Source of the DNA: Bacillota bacterium
Lineage (GTDB): Bacteria; Bacillota; Clostridia; Lachnospirales; Lachnospiraceae
Length of the DNA: 64,000 nt
Assembly: GCA_023411215.1 (NCBI GenBank)
Contig: JAEYOY010000002.1
Coordinates: forward strand, 86,543 to 150,542
Direction of reading: 5' to 3'
The notes beneath the pieces were generated by a model, which did not search any database, was not told the origin of the DNA, and worked only from the letters and a program-made list of their open reading frames with translations. The translations under genes and the position numbers were made by a program. This document shows positions 52,352-61,203 of the stretch, in pieces. Each line of letters starts with the position of its first letter. Position 1 is the first letter of the stretch.

Positions 52352-52389
52352 CCGATCCTATACTTGCAAGCAAGCTTGCTGTGCGAGTG
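52352..52389 (+). repeat. Dispersed 38-bp repeat, second copy
   Basis: It matches 5609-5646 without gaps, 33 of 38 positions, centred on CAAGCAAGCTTG and GCGAGTG. The rest of 52300-52721 contains only weak inverted repeats around 52410 and a sigma-K-like -10 box CATATGATA (52683-52691), for which I find no proper -35. Confidence 0.6.
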
Positions 52390-52721
52390 TCTTTCTCATA
52401 TATTATGAACATAAAAGCTTGTTCATAAACTTTTGCTTTGACCTTATACTTCAAACTGGCGGGAAACTCTCACTCTGCTTTATCAAGTTTATATAATTAT
52501 AATACCATAATTTTCATATTTGAGGTGTAGCTATGGCAACATTTAAATCCGTTCTTATACTTCTTACCCATAAAATTAGTCAATCGAAAAAACACCAAAG
52601 TTCTTCTGAATTTTTTTGTCGTATCGTCTACAAAAATTCCTATTATTATTTCTAAAAATAGGAAATCAGTCAAGCACTGTTACATATGATACATTGTAAT
52701 TATTATTAGGAGGAACATTAA

Positions 52722-52940
52722 ATGAGTGATTTAGCAGCAACAGGTTGTGACAGCGGTAGAGGTTGTGAGAGTAGTAATAATAATATGTGTCTTATTATTA
52801 TCCTCTTATTATGCTGCTGTGGTGGCAATTCCGGTTTTGGAGGCGGTTTTGGAGGTTGCGGAAATGATGGTTGTGGAAGTATCATCTGGATTATCCTCAT
52901 CCTCTGCTGCTGCTGTGGTGGTAGCGGCGGCTTCTTCTAA
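52722..52940 (+). CDS. Cys/Gly-rich small protein with two hydrophobic segments
   Basis: This 72-residue protein of Clostridia sometimes labelled 'chorion class high-cysteine' has 13 cysteines. Two similar units are visible: CLIIILLLCCCGG and IIWIILILCCCCGG, each a hydrophobic run capped by clustered Cys and Gly, separated by a GFGGGFGGCGNDGCG linker. AGGAGG precedes the ATG and a strong terminator follows, so it is a real, separately expressed gene. Cys-rich small proteins of this sort are often spore-coat or envelope components, which is inference. Its function is unknown. Confidence 0.82.
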   Translation: MSDLAATGCDSGRGCESSNNNMCLIIILLLCCCGGNSGFGGGFGGCGNDGCGSIIWIILILCCCCGGSGGFF

Positions 52941-52977
52941 AAGCTGATGCCCTCACTAGGCAAAAATTTCTAATTTA

Positions 52978-53020
52978 AAAGAAATAAGAAGGCTGTCTAT
53001 CGGCCTTCTTATTTCTTTTT
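52978..53020 (+). terminator. Terminator of the Cys/Gly-rich gene
   Basis: AAAGAAATAAGAAGGC and its complement form a 16-bp stem, followed by TT. Confidence 0.9.
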
Positions 53021-53130
53021 ACGCCCACTAATACATGGATACTATTGTTACACGAAAGAAAAGGAAGACATCACCATCTGCCTTCCTTCCTCCACTTATT
53101 ACTTTATGCCATAGAACCTATAATCTCTAA

Positions 53131-53337
53131 TTATCTTTTCCTTTTCTGTCTTTTTAGGCGTTCATAACACTCTCTGTCAATTTCATATACAGTGTTTTCT
53201 TCGATAATCAGGTCATCCTCCATTCCTTTATCGGTATTAATAGATTTCAGAATATCACTATTCTCATTGGTAGTAATCTTTTGTTTTTCATATTGTGAAC
53301 CGGAGGGCTTTCCGGGTGGATATATCTGCCTGTTCAT
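53131..53337 (-). CDS. Small charged hypothetical protein
   Basis: This 68-residue protein begins NRQIYPPGKPSGSQYEK and ends IDRECYERLKRQKRKR. It is acidic in the middle (KGMEDDLIIEENTVYE) and strongly basic at the end. No membrane segment. The ATG at 53337 has GAGG six bases upstream. I recognise no family. It stands alone between the Cys-rich gene and the polyamine cluster. Coding is supported mainly by the ribosome site and composition. Confidence 0.6.
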   Translation of the reverse strand: MNRQIYPPGKPSGSQYEKQKITTNENSDILKSINTDKGMEDDLIIEENTVYEIDRECYERLKRQKRKR

Positions 53338-53637
53338 GTAATGCCTCAATTTTTATTGTCATTTTAATATATGAATTTTTTACACAAATGACCTTAAAAT
53401 GATTGTATCCACAACATTTTTCCTATATACTATTAAAAAACATAAGATATATGATATCGAAACCACTGTACTAATCATGACGCACTCTGGCACTAGCTCT
53501 AGCATCTTTATACATCTCGTCCGATAATACCACGTATTCTTTGGTACAGGTCTGCCTCGCTCACCCCTTAACTTAATACTCAAAAACCGATTATGACTTT
53601 TTAGCAATAATTATACTTGTAATTTATATAAAAGTTA

Positions 53638-53705
53638 TTGACAAGAGGAATTTTGCTAGTATAATTTATAGTGTTGCTGTTTAGCGTAACTAAACTTTTA
53701 GTTTA
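53638..53705 (+). promoter_or_regulatory. Promoter and operator candidate of the XRE-potABCD unit
   Basis: TTGACA (53638-53643) and TATAAT (53660-53665), 16 apart, match both consensus hexamers. TAAACTTTTAGTTTA (53691-53705), a perfect 6-bp inverted repeat, lies just downstream in the leader, where an autoregulating XRE protein would bind. The stretch 53338-53637 upstream shows nothing else. Confidence 0.65.
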
Positions 53706-53736
53706 TTGTCAGTAAGAATGTGAAAGGATGCACCTT

Positions 53737-54276
53737 ATGAATATCGGATCAAAAATCAAAGAATTGCGAATTCAAAAAAGCCTAACGCAAGAAGAGCTGG
53801 CTGACAGAGCGGAGCTTTCCAAGGGCTTCATCTCCCAGTTGGAACGTGACCTGACCTCACCCTCGATTGCCACCTTAGTAGATATCTTGCAGTGTCTAGG
53901 TACAAACCTTGAAGAATTTTTCAGTGGAACCACAGCAGAGCAGGTGGTTTTTAAGAAGTCCGATTACTTTGAAAAATATGATACCGAACTAAAAAATGAA
54001 GTGAAATGGATTATTCCGAATGCACAGAAGAATATTATGGAACCAATCCTTTTAACTCTGGATACAGGTGGGTCTACCTATCCTGATAATCCACACGAGG
54101 GAGAAGAATTCGGTTATATCTTAAACGGAAGCATAACCTTACATATTGGTAACCGTAAATTTAAGGTAAAGAAGGGTGAATCCTTCTACTTTACTGCAAA
54201 CAAACAGCATTATATTACAGCTTCCGAGAAAACAGGCGCAACCCTTTTATGGGTATCTACTCCGCCAAGCTTTTAA
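53737..54276 (+). CDS. XRE-family regulator with C-terminal cupin (PuuR-like)
   Basis: This 179-residue transcription factor has a Cro/CI helix-turn-helix at about 1-60 (IKELRIQKSLTQEELADRAELSKGFISQLERDLTSPSIATLVDIL) and a cupin_2 ligand domain at about 105-175 (PDNPHEGEEFGYILNGSITLHIG, KGESFYFTANKQHYITA). In related clusters this protein senses polyamines. The ATG at 53737 has AAGGAT at seven bases; an ATG three codons earlier is too close to it. It is 19 bases upstream of potA and thus almost certainly its own operon's regulator. Confidence 0.94.
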   Translation: MNIGSKIKELRIQKSLTQEELADRAELSKGFISQLERDLTSPSIATLVDILQCLGTNLEEFFSGTTAEQVVFKKSDYFEKYDTELKNEVKWIIPNAQKNIMEPILLTLDTGGSTYPDNPHEGEEFGYILNGSITLHIGNRKFKVKKGESFYFTANKQHYITASEKTGATLLWVSTPPSF

Positions 54277-54295
54277 TTGATAGGGGGAACACCAG

Positions 54296-55372
54296 ATGAC
54301 TGATAATAAGTTAATTGATCTTGTAAACATAACCAAGTCCTACGGTGACAATGTAGTACTTGATGAATTAAATCTATATATTCGCGAAAATGAATTTCTT
54401 ACTCTTCTTGGTCCCTCCGGCTGCGGTAAGACAACTACCCTACGAATCATCGGTGGTTTTGAGACTCCGAATCAGGGACAGGTTATCTTCGAAGGTAAGG
54501 ATATATCTAAGCTTCCGCCCAACGAGCGACAATTAAATACCGTATTCCAGAAATACGCCTTATTTAACCATATGACCATCTCCGAGAACATAGCATTTGG
54601 CCTTAAAATCAAGAAGAAGAGTAAGATCTATATTCAGGACAAGATCAAATACGCCCTGAAGCTGGTGAATCTCGAAGGCTACGAGAATCGTATGCCCGAT
54701 TCCTTGAGTGGCGGTCAACAACAGCGTATTGCAATTGCAAGAGCCATCGTGAATGAGCCAAAGGTATTATTACTTGATGAGCCTCTTGGTGCATTGGACT
54801 TAAAGCTACGCCAGGACATGCAATATGAGCTGATCCGTTTGAAGAACGAACTTGGAATCACCTTCGTCTACGTTACTCATGACCAGGAGGAGGCTTTAAC
54901 CATGTCAGATACCATTGTGGTCATGAACCAGGGCTACATACAGCAGGTTGGATCACCCGAGGATATCTATAACGAGCCCAAGAATGCCTTCGTAGCAGAT
55001 TTTATCGGCGATAGCAATATTATTCCTTCCGTTATGGTCGAGGACAAGCTGGTGAATATCCTTGGAGCCAATTTCCCTTGTGTTGATATCGGCTTTGGCA
55101 GAAATAAGCCGGTTGATGTTGTAATTCGCCCTGAAGATATCGATCTGGTCAAGCCGGAAAATGGAATTATTACAGGCAGAGTAACTTCTCTCCTCTTTAA
55201 AGGTGTTCATTATGAGATGGAGGTTACAGCGAATGGACGGGAATGGCTTGTGCATTCTACCGACCTCTCACCGGTTGGCAGTGAGGTCGGAATTCAGGTG
55301 GATCCTTATGATATTCAGATCATGAACAAGCCGGAATCCGAAGATGAAGAGGCCGCAATAATTGAAGAATAG
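54296..55372 (+). CDS. potA: Spermidine/putrescine ABC transporter ATPase PotA
   Basis: PotA energises polyamine uptake. This 358-residue protein has Walker A GPSGCGKTT, signature LSGGQQQR, Walker B VLLLDEPLGALD and the switch His in VYVTHDQEEAL, then a C-terminal regulatory TOBE region (about 285-345, VVIRPEDIDLVKPENG). GGGGG precedes the ATG. It lies in the order potA-potB-potC-potD, complete in this window, with 11 bases to potB. Confidence 0.97.
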   Translation: MTDNKLIDLVNITKSYGDNVVLDELNLYIRENEFLTLLGPSGCGKTTTLRIIGGFETPNQGQVIFEGKDISKLPPNERQLNTVFQKYALFNHMTISENIAFGLKIKKKSKIYIQDKIKYALKLVNLEGYENRMPDSLSGGQQQRIAIARAIVNEPKVLLLDEPLGALDLKLRQDMQYELIRLKNELGITFVYVTHDQEEALTMSDTIVVMNQGYIQQVGSPEDIYNEPKNAFVADFIGDSNIIPSVMVEDKLVNILGANFPCVDIGFGRNKPVDVVIRPEDIDLVKPENGIITGRVTSLLFKGVHYEMEVTANGREWLVHSTDLSPVGSEVGIQVDPYDIQIMNKPESEDEEAAIIEE

Positions 55373-55392
55373 AATAACAGGAGATGAAATAT

Positions 55393-56277
55393 ATGGCAGT
55401 TTCAGATAAATTTAAACTCCTTGCTGAGAAAAAACCGGAGAACAGTCTACAATTTTCACGGGTGAATAAGATAAAATGGCTCTCCTTCCCTTATATTTTA
55501 TGGATGATAGGTTTTATTCTCATCCCCTTAATCATGATTGTATATTACGGACTTACCAATGCCGAGAATAGTATTACCCTGGAGAATATCTCTCTGATCA
55601 CTGATCCCATTAACCGGGATGCTCTACTTCTCGCTTTGGAGCTATCGATTGTCAGTACATTGATATGCTTATTACTCGCATATCCCTTGGCTATCATATT
55701 AAATAATACAAAGCTAAAGAGTAACAGCTTTATTGTTCTAATCATTATACTACCGATGTGGATGAACTTTCTGCTACGTACCATTGCCTGGCAGAATATC
55801 CTGGAGAGGACTGGTGTTCTGAATACGATTCTTAAGTTCCTGCACCTCCCTACCTTGAATATCATCAACACACCAGCTGCAATCATCCTCGGTATGGTAT
55901 ATAACTTCCTACCCTTTATGGTACTACCGATCTATAATGTGTTAATTAAGATTGATAAGGATGTTGTCAATGCTGCCAGAGATCTTGGCGCAAACAGCAG
56001 GCAGACCTTCCGCAAAATAATTCTTCCTCTAAGCCTTCCAGGCGTAGTCAGCGGTATCACCATGGTATTCGTTCCTTCACTGACTACTTTCGTTATCTCT
56101 ACCATCCTTGGAGGAAGTAAGATCGTGCTTATCGGAAATGTCATTGAACAACAGTTCCGCCTTGGCAACTGGAACACTGGCTCCGGACTGTCCCTTGTGC
56201 TGATGATATTCATCCTGTTCAGCATGGCAATCATTTCAAAATATGATAAGGAAGGCGAGGGAAGTAATATATGGTAA
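55393..56277 (+). CDS. potB: Spermidine/putrescine ABC transporter permease PotB
   Basis: This 294-residue permease has six transmembrane helices, the first at about 25-45 (FPYILWMIGFILIPLIMIVYY), and the EAA loop NAARDLGANSRQTFRKIILPLSLPGV. The ATG at 55393 has GGAG nine bases upstream; the earlier ATG at 55384 is too close to it. It overlaps potC by seven bases, so translation is coupled. Confidence 0.96.
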   Translation: MAVSDKFKLLAEKKPENSLQFSRVNKIKWLSFPYILWMIGFILIPLIMIVYYGLTNAENSITLENISLITDPINRDALLLALELSIVSTLICLLLAYPLAIILNNTKLKSNSFIVLIIILPMWMNFLLRTIAWQNILERTGVLNTILKFLHLPTLNIINTPAAIILGMVYNFLPFMVLPIYNVLIKIDKDVVNAARDLGANSRQTFRKIILPLSLPGVVSGITMVFVPSLTTFVISTILGGSKIVLIGNVIEQQFRLGNWNTGSGLSLVLMIFILFSMAIISKYDKEGEGSNIW

Positions 56278-57059
56278 AGAAATTCTTAAGCCGCTTTTAT
56301 ATCGGAATTATTTTGCTGTTTCTATACGCACCGATTATTATACTGATTGTACTCTCCTTTAATGCCTCTAAATCCAGATCAAAATGGGGAGGCTTTACTT
56401 TAAGGTGGTATGCAGAGCTCTTTCAGAATGAAGCTATCATGACCGCCTTATCTACCACCTTGATTATAGCCTTTTCTTCTGCATTGATTGCGACCATACT
56501 AGGAACTGCTGCTGCCATCGCTATGAATAATATGAAGAAAACACCAAGAACAATACTCATGGCAATCACGAATGTTCCCATGCTGAACGCTGATATCGTG
56601 ACCGGAATTTCCCTGATGTTAATCTTTGTGGCTTTGAATTTCACTCTTGGATTCACCAGTGTACTCTTAGCCCATATTACCTTTAACATCCCCTATGTCA
56701 TTCTAAGTGTCATGCCTAAGCTGAAGCAATTGAATCCCCATACCTTTGAAGCCGCACAGGATCTTGGTGCTTCTCCGGTATATGCTTTCTTAAAGGTAAT
56801 ACTCCCCGATATCTTCCCCGGAGTATTATCCGGGTTTTTTCTTGCTTTCACCATGTCTCTGGATGACTTTGTAATCACTCATTTTACAAAAGGTCCTGAG
56901 ATTAATACCCTTTCCACAAAGATTTACACAGAGGTTCGTAAGGGTATAAAACCGGAGATGTACGCTCTATCTACGATCATGTTTGTGACAGTACTGTTAT
57001 TATTAATTTTTATTAACCGAAGAAATGCAGGGAAAAACGCTCCAATGAGAAAGCTTTAA
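56271..57059 (+). CDS. potC: Spermidine/putrescine ABC transporter permease PotC
   Basis: This 262-residue partner of PotB has six helices and the EAA loop EAAQDLGASPVYAFLKVILPDIFPGV. The N-terminal segment YIGIILLFLYAPIIILIVLSFN and the short extracellular loop SRSKWGGFTLRWYAELF are family-typical. It overlaps the potB end and is followed after 140 bases by potD. That gap contains only weak hairpins, around 57135 and 57161. Confidence 0.96.
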   Translation: MVKKFLSRFYIGIILLFLYAPIIILIVLSFNASKSRSKWGGFTLRWYAELFQNEAIMTALSTTLIIAFSSALIATILGTAAAIAMNNMKKTPRTILMAITNVPMLNADIVTGISLMLIFVALNFTLGFTSVLLAHITFNIPYVILSVMPKLKQLNPHTFEAAQDLGASPVYAFLKVILPDIFPGVLSGFFLAFTMSLDDFVITHFTKGPEINTLSTKIYTEVRKGIKPEMYALSTIMFVTVLLLLIFINRRNAGKNAPMRKL

Positions 57060-57199
57060 ACTACAATTTTCGAATGCCTTCAAGCGTTCGTCCATCGAGG
57101 TGTACATCCTGCCCAGAGGGCTTTTTAATCATAGGACTTAATATTCTATGATGAATTAAAGGAGCGTTAGCTCCGGAATAATATTAAGGAGATTTTAAG

Positions 57200-58249
57200 A
57201 TGAAGAGGATATTCATATTTATGTTTTTAATTGCTTTAACCTTCGGACTTATGACTGGCTGCAGCAAGACGGAGGGAGAGAAGGTCTATGTATATAACTG
57301 GGGTGAATACATTGACCAGGATACCATTGATATGTTTGAGGAAGAGACCGGAATTACGGTTGTATATGATGAATTCGAGCAGAATGAAGAGATGTTTCCC
57401 AAGATTAAATCCGGTGCCGTTCAATATGATGTCGTATGCCCTTCCGATTATATGATACAGAAGATGATTGAGGAGGACCTGCTTGCTGAGATTAATTTTG
57501 ATAATGTTCCTAATATCAAAAATATTGATCCTGCCTATCTGACTAGTTCCAAAAGCTTTGATCCCGAAAACAAATACAGCGTCCCCTACTGCTGGGGTAC
57601 TCTTGGCATTTTATATAATAAGACCATGGTGGATGGACCGATTGACAGCTGGAGTGCTATCTTCGATGAGAAGTATTCCGGTAATATTCTGATGATTGAC
57701 AGTGTCCGTGATGCCTTCGGTATTGCCCTCTCCTATTTAGGCTATGATTTGAATACCACGGACGAGGCACAGTTAGAGGAAGCGAAGGCCTTACTTCAGC
57801 AGCAATATCCACTGGTGCAGGCATACGTTGTTGACCAGGTACGCGACAAAATGATCGGTGGTGAAGCCGCTATCGGTGTGATCTATTCCGGAGAAGCTAT
57901 TTTCACCAAGAGGGAGAATCCCGATCTGGAATATATTGTACCGAATGAAGGCTCTAATGTATGGATTGACGGTTGGGTAATCCCGAAAAACTGCAGAGAC
58001 AAAGAGAATGCAGAGGCCTTTATTAATTATATGTGTTCTGCTGAGATTGCTCTGAAAAACTTCGAATACATCACCTACTCAACTCCGAATGCTGCTGCAA
58101 GAGAGATGATAACCGATGAGGATATTAAAAACAGTGAGGTTGCATTCCCTGAGCAGTCTGTCCTTGACCGCTGCCGCACCTACAAATATCTCGGCGAAGA
58201 GTTGGAGGCATTATATATCAATAAGTGGAATGAAGTAAAATCGAATTAA
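57200..58249 (+). CDS. potD: Spermidine/putrescine-binding lipoprotein PotD
   Basis: This 349-residue extracellular binding protein captures polyamines. The signal peptide ends in LMTGC, a lipobox. The family pattern continues with VYVYNWGEYIDQDTIDMFEEETGI, YDVVCPSDYMIQKM, YSVPYCWGTLGILYN and the acidic/aromatic residues of the ligand cleft (EYIVPNEGSNVWIDGWVIPK). AAGGAG precedes the ATG. It is the last gene of the operon before the terminator at 58317. Specificity between spermidine and putrescine is not readable. Confidence 0.97.
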   Translation: MKRIFIFMFLIALTFGLMTGCSKTEGEKVYVYNWGEYIDQDTIDMFEEETGITVVYDEFEQNEEMFPKIKSGAVQYDVVCPSDYMIQKMIEEDLLAEINFDNVPNIKNIDPAYLTSSKSFDPENKYSVPYCWGTLGILYNKTMVDGPIDSWSAIFDEKYSGNILMIDSVRDAFGIALSYLGYDLNTTDEAQLEEAKALLQQQYPLVQAYVVDQVRDKMIGGEAAIGVIYSGEAIFTKRENPDLEYIVPNEGSNVWIDGWVIPKNCRDKENAEAFINYMCSAEIALKNFEYITYSTPNAAAREMITDEDIKNSEVAFPEQSVLDRCRTYKYLGEELEALYINKWNEVKSN

Positions 58250-58316
58250 ATGAATGGTTAGTTGGCGTGTATTTGAATATCAGATTTTCAGATATTTTAT
58301 AAAGCATGTATACGAA

Positions 58317-58386
58317 AAAGTCTGCTATGAATGGCATCCCGAACACATAATTGCTGGTGTTGGTTTGCGTTTCATAGCAGACTTTT
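58317..58386. terminator. Bidirectional terminator between potD and the dehydrogenase
   Basis: AAAAGTCTGCTATGAA and its complement form a perfect 16-bp stem with a loop of about 38 bases; A- and T-rich flanks on both sides. Confidence 0.8.
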
Positions 58387-58406
58387 CTTTACTAAATATT
58401 CAATAA

Positions 58407-59366
58407 TTATTGCCTTACTACATTTCTCTCCTCATGATTATTAAAAGCCACGATATTCTTATATACCTCTTCTGTCACTCTCTGTCTTGCCTCTATGGTC
58501 GCCCAGGCAATATGAGGTGTGATGATCAGTTTGGTACTATCCTGTATCTCGATCAACGGATTACTTGCAGCCATCGGCTCCACCGTAAGAACATCAAGTC
58601 CTGCACCACCAATTAGGTCCTCCTGTAAGGCTTTTGCTAAGGCATCCTCATTTACAATCGGCCCACGACCCAGATTAAGCAGGATTGCCGTCTTCTTCAT
58701 CTTGCGAAGCTCTTGCTCATCGATCAGATTGTTGGTCCTGTCATTCAAGGGTGCATGGATAGAAATCACATCCGACTTCCCAAGTAAGGTATCTAAATCC
58801 ACCTGCTCATAAGCCGGGTTATCATTCTTACCTGAGGTTGAATAATATATAATATTACAGCCGAAGAGCTTTGCTACCTCAGCTACACCTCTACCAATCT
58901 CCCCAAGCCCAATAATACCCCAGGTTTTTCCCGAAAGCTCATGGAATCTTACTACAAAATGGCTGAAGATATCAGAGCGGATATATTCACCGCTTTTTAC
59001 AAACTGATCATAGTAACTGAGCTTTTCATATAGATAGAAGAACAGAGCAAAGGTATGCTGAACCACGGACTGGGTGGAATAACCCTTAACATTCGCTACT
59101 GTAACACCTCTTCCGTTGGTATACTTGAAATCCACAATATTCGTTCCGGTTCCAGTGATGCAGATCAGCTTCAGGTTCTTAGCCAGCTGAAGGGTCTCCT
59201 CATTCATAGGAATCTTATTTACAATAATAATATCAGCATCCTGACAACGTTTCGCGTTTTCACCAGGTGCGGAGCAGGGATACTTTACTACCTCCCCCAA
59301 ATTGTCAAACATGGTTAAATCCACGTCATCACCAAGGGTGTCTGTCTCAAGAAATACAATTTTCAT
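58407..59366 (-). CDS. D-isomer 2-hydroxyacid dehydrogenase
   Basis: This 319-residue NAD-dependent enzyme reduces 2-keto acids to D-hydroxyacids, or the reverse. The Rossmann segment is GIIGLGEIGRGVAEVAKLFG, and the catalytic Arg, Glu and His are in LLNLGRGPIVNEDAL, GLDVLTVEPM and ITPHIAWAT. The GTGTNIVDF segment is of the hydroxypyruvate/glycerate-reductase type. AAAGGAT precedes the ATG. No operon partner. The substrate (glycerate, lactate, hydroxyisocaproate or other) is not decided. Confidence 0.94.
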   Translation of the reverse strand: MKIVFLETDTLGDDVDLTMFDNLGEVVKYPCSAPGENAKRCQDADIIIVNKIPMNEETLQLAKNLKLICITGTGTNIVDFKYTNGRGVTVANVKGYSTQSVVQHTFALFFYLYEKLSYYDQFVKSGEYIRSDIFSHFVVRFHELSGKTWGIIGLGEIGRGVAEVAKLFGCNIIYYSTSGKNDNPAYEQVDLDTLLGKSDVISIHAPLNDRTNNLIDEQELRKMKKTAILLNLGRGPIVNEDALAKALQEDLIGGAGLDVLTVEPMAASNPLIEIQDSTKLIITPHIAWATIEARQRVTEEVYKNIVAFNNHEERNVVRQ

Positions 59367-59441
59367 AATTTGATCCTTTCCTCTGCAGTTATTGTTCGAC
59401 TATGCATGTATATATGTTATCCGTAAGCTATTAGTGTATGA

Positions 59442-59972
59442 TCATTTGGATAAAATACTTTTCTTGTTTGCACATAATTCCTTAGATAGCAAATTAATAC
59501 CTAACTCTTCCAATGCAGAAACACTTGCTAAGGAACAAACAAGATACATTAGTGTCTCTTGTGGAACAACTATAAGTAATAAAGGTATTAAAAATAGTAT
59601 AAGACCTGTAATTTTGTTCCCATAAGTATGAAGCATACCAAATGTTTTGTAATTAACCCAAACAATAAGCAACGACATCACTCTGATTATTCCTATTACA
59701 ATTACCCACAGTAGAATAAAGGTACCAGGATTTAAAATAGTATAAAAAACAGGAACCAGGACTGCAACCATAATGAAATCAGCAGCTGAGTCCAGTTTTT
59801 CACCTAACTTACTGGTAGAATTGGTTTTTCGAGCTATAAACCCATCCATAATGTCGCTGATTCCACTCACAGTGTAGATAAGGTAAAACAGAAAGCTGCA
59901 CGGTTCAAGAAAGGCAATAATCAGAACAAGAATTATTCTCGAAATTGATATATAGTTGGCCAGATTATTCAT
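59442..59972 (-). CDS. CDP-alcohol phosphatidyltransferase
   Basis: This 176-residue integral membrane enzyme transfers a phosphatidyl group from CDP-diacylglycerol to an alcohol in phospholipid synthesis. The full family signature D-x2-D-G-x2-A-R-x8-G-x3-D-x3-D is visible in DIMDGFIARKTN...GEKLDSAAD at about 45-75. About five hydrophobic helices follow. The ATG at 59972 has AGGTGAG upstream; the 14-residue longer frame is not supported. It lies downstream of trpS. PgsA, PssA or cardiolipin-type activity cannot be told apart. Confidence 0.93.
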   Translation of the reverse strand: MNNLANYISISRIILVLIIAFLEPCSFLFYLIYTVSGISDIMDGFIARKTNSTSKLGEKLDSAADFIMVAVLVPVFYTILNPGTFILLWVIVIGIIRVMSLLIVWVNYKTFGMLHTYGNKITGLILFLIPLLLIVVPQETLMYLVCSLASVSALEELGINLLSKELCANKKSILSK

Positions 59973-60085
59973 ATTCTCACCTCTCCTGGAGCCTTTACAA
60001 CTGCCTGAGAACAAAATTGTCCGAATCCACTTAACATCAATGATGTCTAATCTGATTCGAACAACTTGGTTGTTTGTTCTTTTAC

Positions 60086-61090
60086 TTACCTAATTCTCTC
60101 CGGGAAACCTACCTTCTTCTGAACCTTCCGGAGTGTCTTTGTTGCATAATAATTAGCTTTTTCTGCATTTGCCTTGATAATTCCGTCAATATAATCCTTA
60201 TCCTTCTCAAGACGATGGAATTCGTCCTGAATCGGCTTAAGCATTCCGGCAACCTCTTCTCCAACGGCGAGTTTAAAGTCTCCGTAACCGGAGGCTGCAA
60301 ACTCTTTCTCGATATCCGCAACCGTCTTTCCTGTAGCAATACTATAGACATCAATCAGATTCTTGATTCCGGGTTTTTCATCACTGTATCGAATGCTGCT
60401 GTCTGAATCGGTTACTGCTCTCTTGAACTTACGAATTACTGTATCCGGATCATCCATGAGGAAGATGGTTGCATTCGCATTCTCATCTGATTTGGACATC
60501 TTCTTCTCAGGCTCCTGAAGACTCATAATCTTTGCTCCCTGTTTCCCAATATAAGGCTCCGGTATCGTGAATACATCTCCGTAGATACCATTAAAGCGTT
60601 CCGCAATATCACGGGTAATCTCGATATGCTGTTTCTGGTCAACACCGACCGGAACGATATCGGACTGGAACAACAAAATATCTGCAGCCATCAGCACCGG
60701 ATAAGTATATAGGCCAGAATTGATATTGTCCGCATGCTTTGCTGATTTATCCTTAAACTGGGTCATACGATTTAATTCACCCATGTAAGTAAAGCAATTT
60801 AATATCCAGCTTAATTCCGCATGTGCCGAGACATGGGACTGGTAATAGATACAGTTCTTCTCAGGATTTAAGCCTGCAGCGATATATAAGGTAAGTAGAG
60901 CCCTCGCTCTTCTTCTCAGCTCAGCCGGATCTTGACGAACAGTGATAGAATGCATATCTACCACGCAATAAAAGGTCTCATATTCATCTTCAAAATCCAC
61001 CCAATTCTTTAATGCTCCCAGATAATTACCTAAGGTAAGAGTCCCGGTCGCCTGCATTCCGCTAAATAATGATTTTTTTCCATCTAGCAT
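60086..61090 (-). CDS. trpS: Tryptophanyl-tRNA synthetase
   Basis: This 334-residue class I synthetase charges tRNA-Trp. The HIGH-equivalent is in GTLTLGNYLGALKNW, and KMSKS is intact at about 193-200 in EKKMSKSDENANATIF. YPVLMAADILLFQSDIVPVGVDQKQH is conserved for tryptophan and ATP binding. The ATG at 61090 has AGGAAG at eight bases. There is no T-box leader (only about 110 bases upstream and no TGGNACCGCG), so it is probably controlled in some other way. The N-terminal segment before the first motif is short, as in the bacterial type. Confidence 0.97.
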   Translation of the reverse strand: MLDGKKSLFSGMQATGTLTLGNYLGALKNWVDFEDEYETFYCVVDMHSITVRQDPAELRRRARALLTLYIAAGLNPEKNCIYYQSHVSAHAELSWILNCFTYMGELNRMTQFKDKSAKHADNINSGLYTYPVLMAADILLFQSDIVPVGVDQKQHIEITRDIAERFNGIYGDVFTIPEPYIGKQGAKIMSLQEPEKKMSKSDENANATIFLMDDPDTVIRKFKRAVTDSDSSIRYSDEKPGIKNLIDVYSIATGKTVADIEKEFAASGYGDFKLAVGEEVAGMLKPIQDEFHRLEKDKDYIDGIIKANAEKANYYATKTLRKVQKKVGFPERIR

Positions 61091-61203
61091 AACAATCACT
61101 TCCTATTCATTAGTCAAGTCTCCGTATCTGTCGACTAGGATCAGAGCCTTGCATGTATCAGTCAAATCTATATTATCCAATATATAAAGAATGCAATCAA
61201 ATG

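Noticed and set aside
53380..53607. 75-codon minus-strand frame
   Set aside because: No ribosome site and low-quality composition; it lies in the promoter region of the polyamine operon.
61091..61203. T-box leader for trpS
   Set aside because: The gap is too short and lacks the TGGNACCGCG block and specifier stem.
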